A stretch of 6,330 bases of DNA. Source: Lachnospiraceae bacterium UBA4380. Lineage in GTDB: Bacteria > Bacillota > Clostridia > Lachnospirales > Lachnospiraceae. The DNA is taken from NCBI GenBank assembly GCA_002390025.1, contig DGRU01000196.1:1-6330 (forward strand), written 5' to 3'. Shown piece after piece: positions 5,916 to 6,330 of the stretch (its first letter is position 1; the number at the start of each line of letters is the position of its first letter). A program made the translations under genes and the position numbers. The notes below the pieces were generated by a model. That model did no database searches. It was not told the DNA's origin and saw only the letters and a list, made by a program, of their open reading frames with translations.

Positions 5916-6330
5916 TTAAAGACGGTATACATCGCCTTTGCTGCCGATCCTGGTCATTGTTCCATTGCTGATCCTGTAGGCTTCCCCGCGGATTTCCGCA
6001 CGGTCCTCCGTCTGCAGCAGGTAGCTTCCGTCCACAATTGCGTAAAAGGTATGCCCCATGCTGTCCGCAAACGTGATGTCCTCAAACAGGCGTTTTCCGT
6101 CCACATAATCGTCCTTCACCGCCTGGTAATGGGGGAGAATGTTATATTTGGTCAGCCCCAGTCCGGGAATGAACTTCCGATAAGTCTCGCTGACCGCCTC
6201 GCCCGGCATCTCCGGCTGGGCGTAAACCAGCTCCGCGCAGTTCATGGTGCCGGCGCTGATACCCATCACAATGCCATCGAAATCCCTGATCTGCTGCGGC
6301 AGACCGATTTCCATAAAAAAGGCGTTCTCC
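5916..6330 (-). CDS. Peptidase S51 / dipeptidase E-like (class I glutamine amidotransferase-like) protein, N-terminus cut by window edge
   Basis: C-terminal portion, 137 codons, of an S51-family serine hydrolase; the frame stays open through the right edge (ENAFF before the first internal Met at 6314). Seen: the nucleophile elbow GISAGTMN (serine at residue 20 counted from that Met), GLGLTKYNILPHY with the likely catalytic histidine at 62, the DSMGHTFYAIVDGSYLL strand, and a C-terminal GEAYRISNGTMTRIG hairpin. In Salmonella dipeptidase E the triad is Ser-His-Glu; here the third member's position holds the acid of VDGSY, so it is uncertain whether this is a true Asp-X dipeptidase, a cyanophycinase-like enzyme or another hydrolase. 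The Met at 6314 is not taken as the start because the conserved domain must extend upstream. The gene ends with TAA at 5916-5918, followed by direct repeats and a weak terminator. Confidence 0.88.
   Translation of the reverse strand, partial: ENAFFMEIGLPQQIRDFDGIVMGISAGTMNCAELVYAQPEMPGEAVSETYRKFIPGLGLTKYNILPHYQAVKDDYVDGKRLFEDITFADSMGHTFYAIVDGSYLLQTEDRAEIRGEAYRISNGTMTRIGSKGDVYRL

Noticed and set aside
5255..5971. 238-codon plus-strand frame across the regulator gene and the repeat region
   Set aside because: Antisense to the XRE gene; its repeated SLYQSAFFVSNCLLCI-type stretch is just the 19-bp repeats translated.

Overview
The window looks like chromosomal DNA from a low-to-mid-GC Gram-positive, most probably a clostridial (Lachnospiraceae-like) bacterium. 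This rests on the sequence style of the YfhO, endonuclease III, polyprenyl synthetase and S51 proteins and on the purine-rich Shine-Dalgarno sites; no marker gene gives a firm genus. All six clear genes lie on the minus strand, so transcription runs from right to left, and both ends of the window cut a gene. I see no IS element, CRISPR array, tRNA or rRNA.

In transcription order: (1) at the right edge, the C-terminal part of a peptidase S51 / dipeptidase E-like protein (5916-6330), followed by a short hairpin and two adjacent 35-bp direct repeats; (2) five 19-bp direct repeats (5702-5797) that run into a good promoter for an XRE-type regulator (5330-5671), followed 35 bp later by a free methionine-(R)-sulfoxide reductase (4827-5294), a likely two-gene operon; (3) after a 138-201 bp AT-rich gap, a long-chain-type trans-polyprenyl diphosphate synthase (3627-4625), closed by a strong hairpin terminator at 3517-3570; (4) a 369-bp intergenic region with an extended -10 promoter for the next gene, a possible 24-codon ORF on the opposite strand, and a ~53-bp tandem repeat that reuses one arm of the terminator; (5) a YfhO-family membrane protein (591-3257), whose Lys/Arg-rich tail overlaps by 86 bp the start of (6) an endonuclease III gene (nth) that runs off the left edge.

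Functionally this is mostly housekeeping: base-excision repair, oxidative-damage repair of free methionine, isoprenoid chain synthesis and probable cell-envelope glycosylation. No clearly new system is visible. The parts most worth a second look are the non-coding ones: the iterated operator-like repeats in front of the XRE regulator, the terminator whose arm is repeated upstream with a small candidate ORF, and the yfhO/nth coding overlap.
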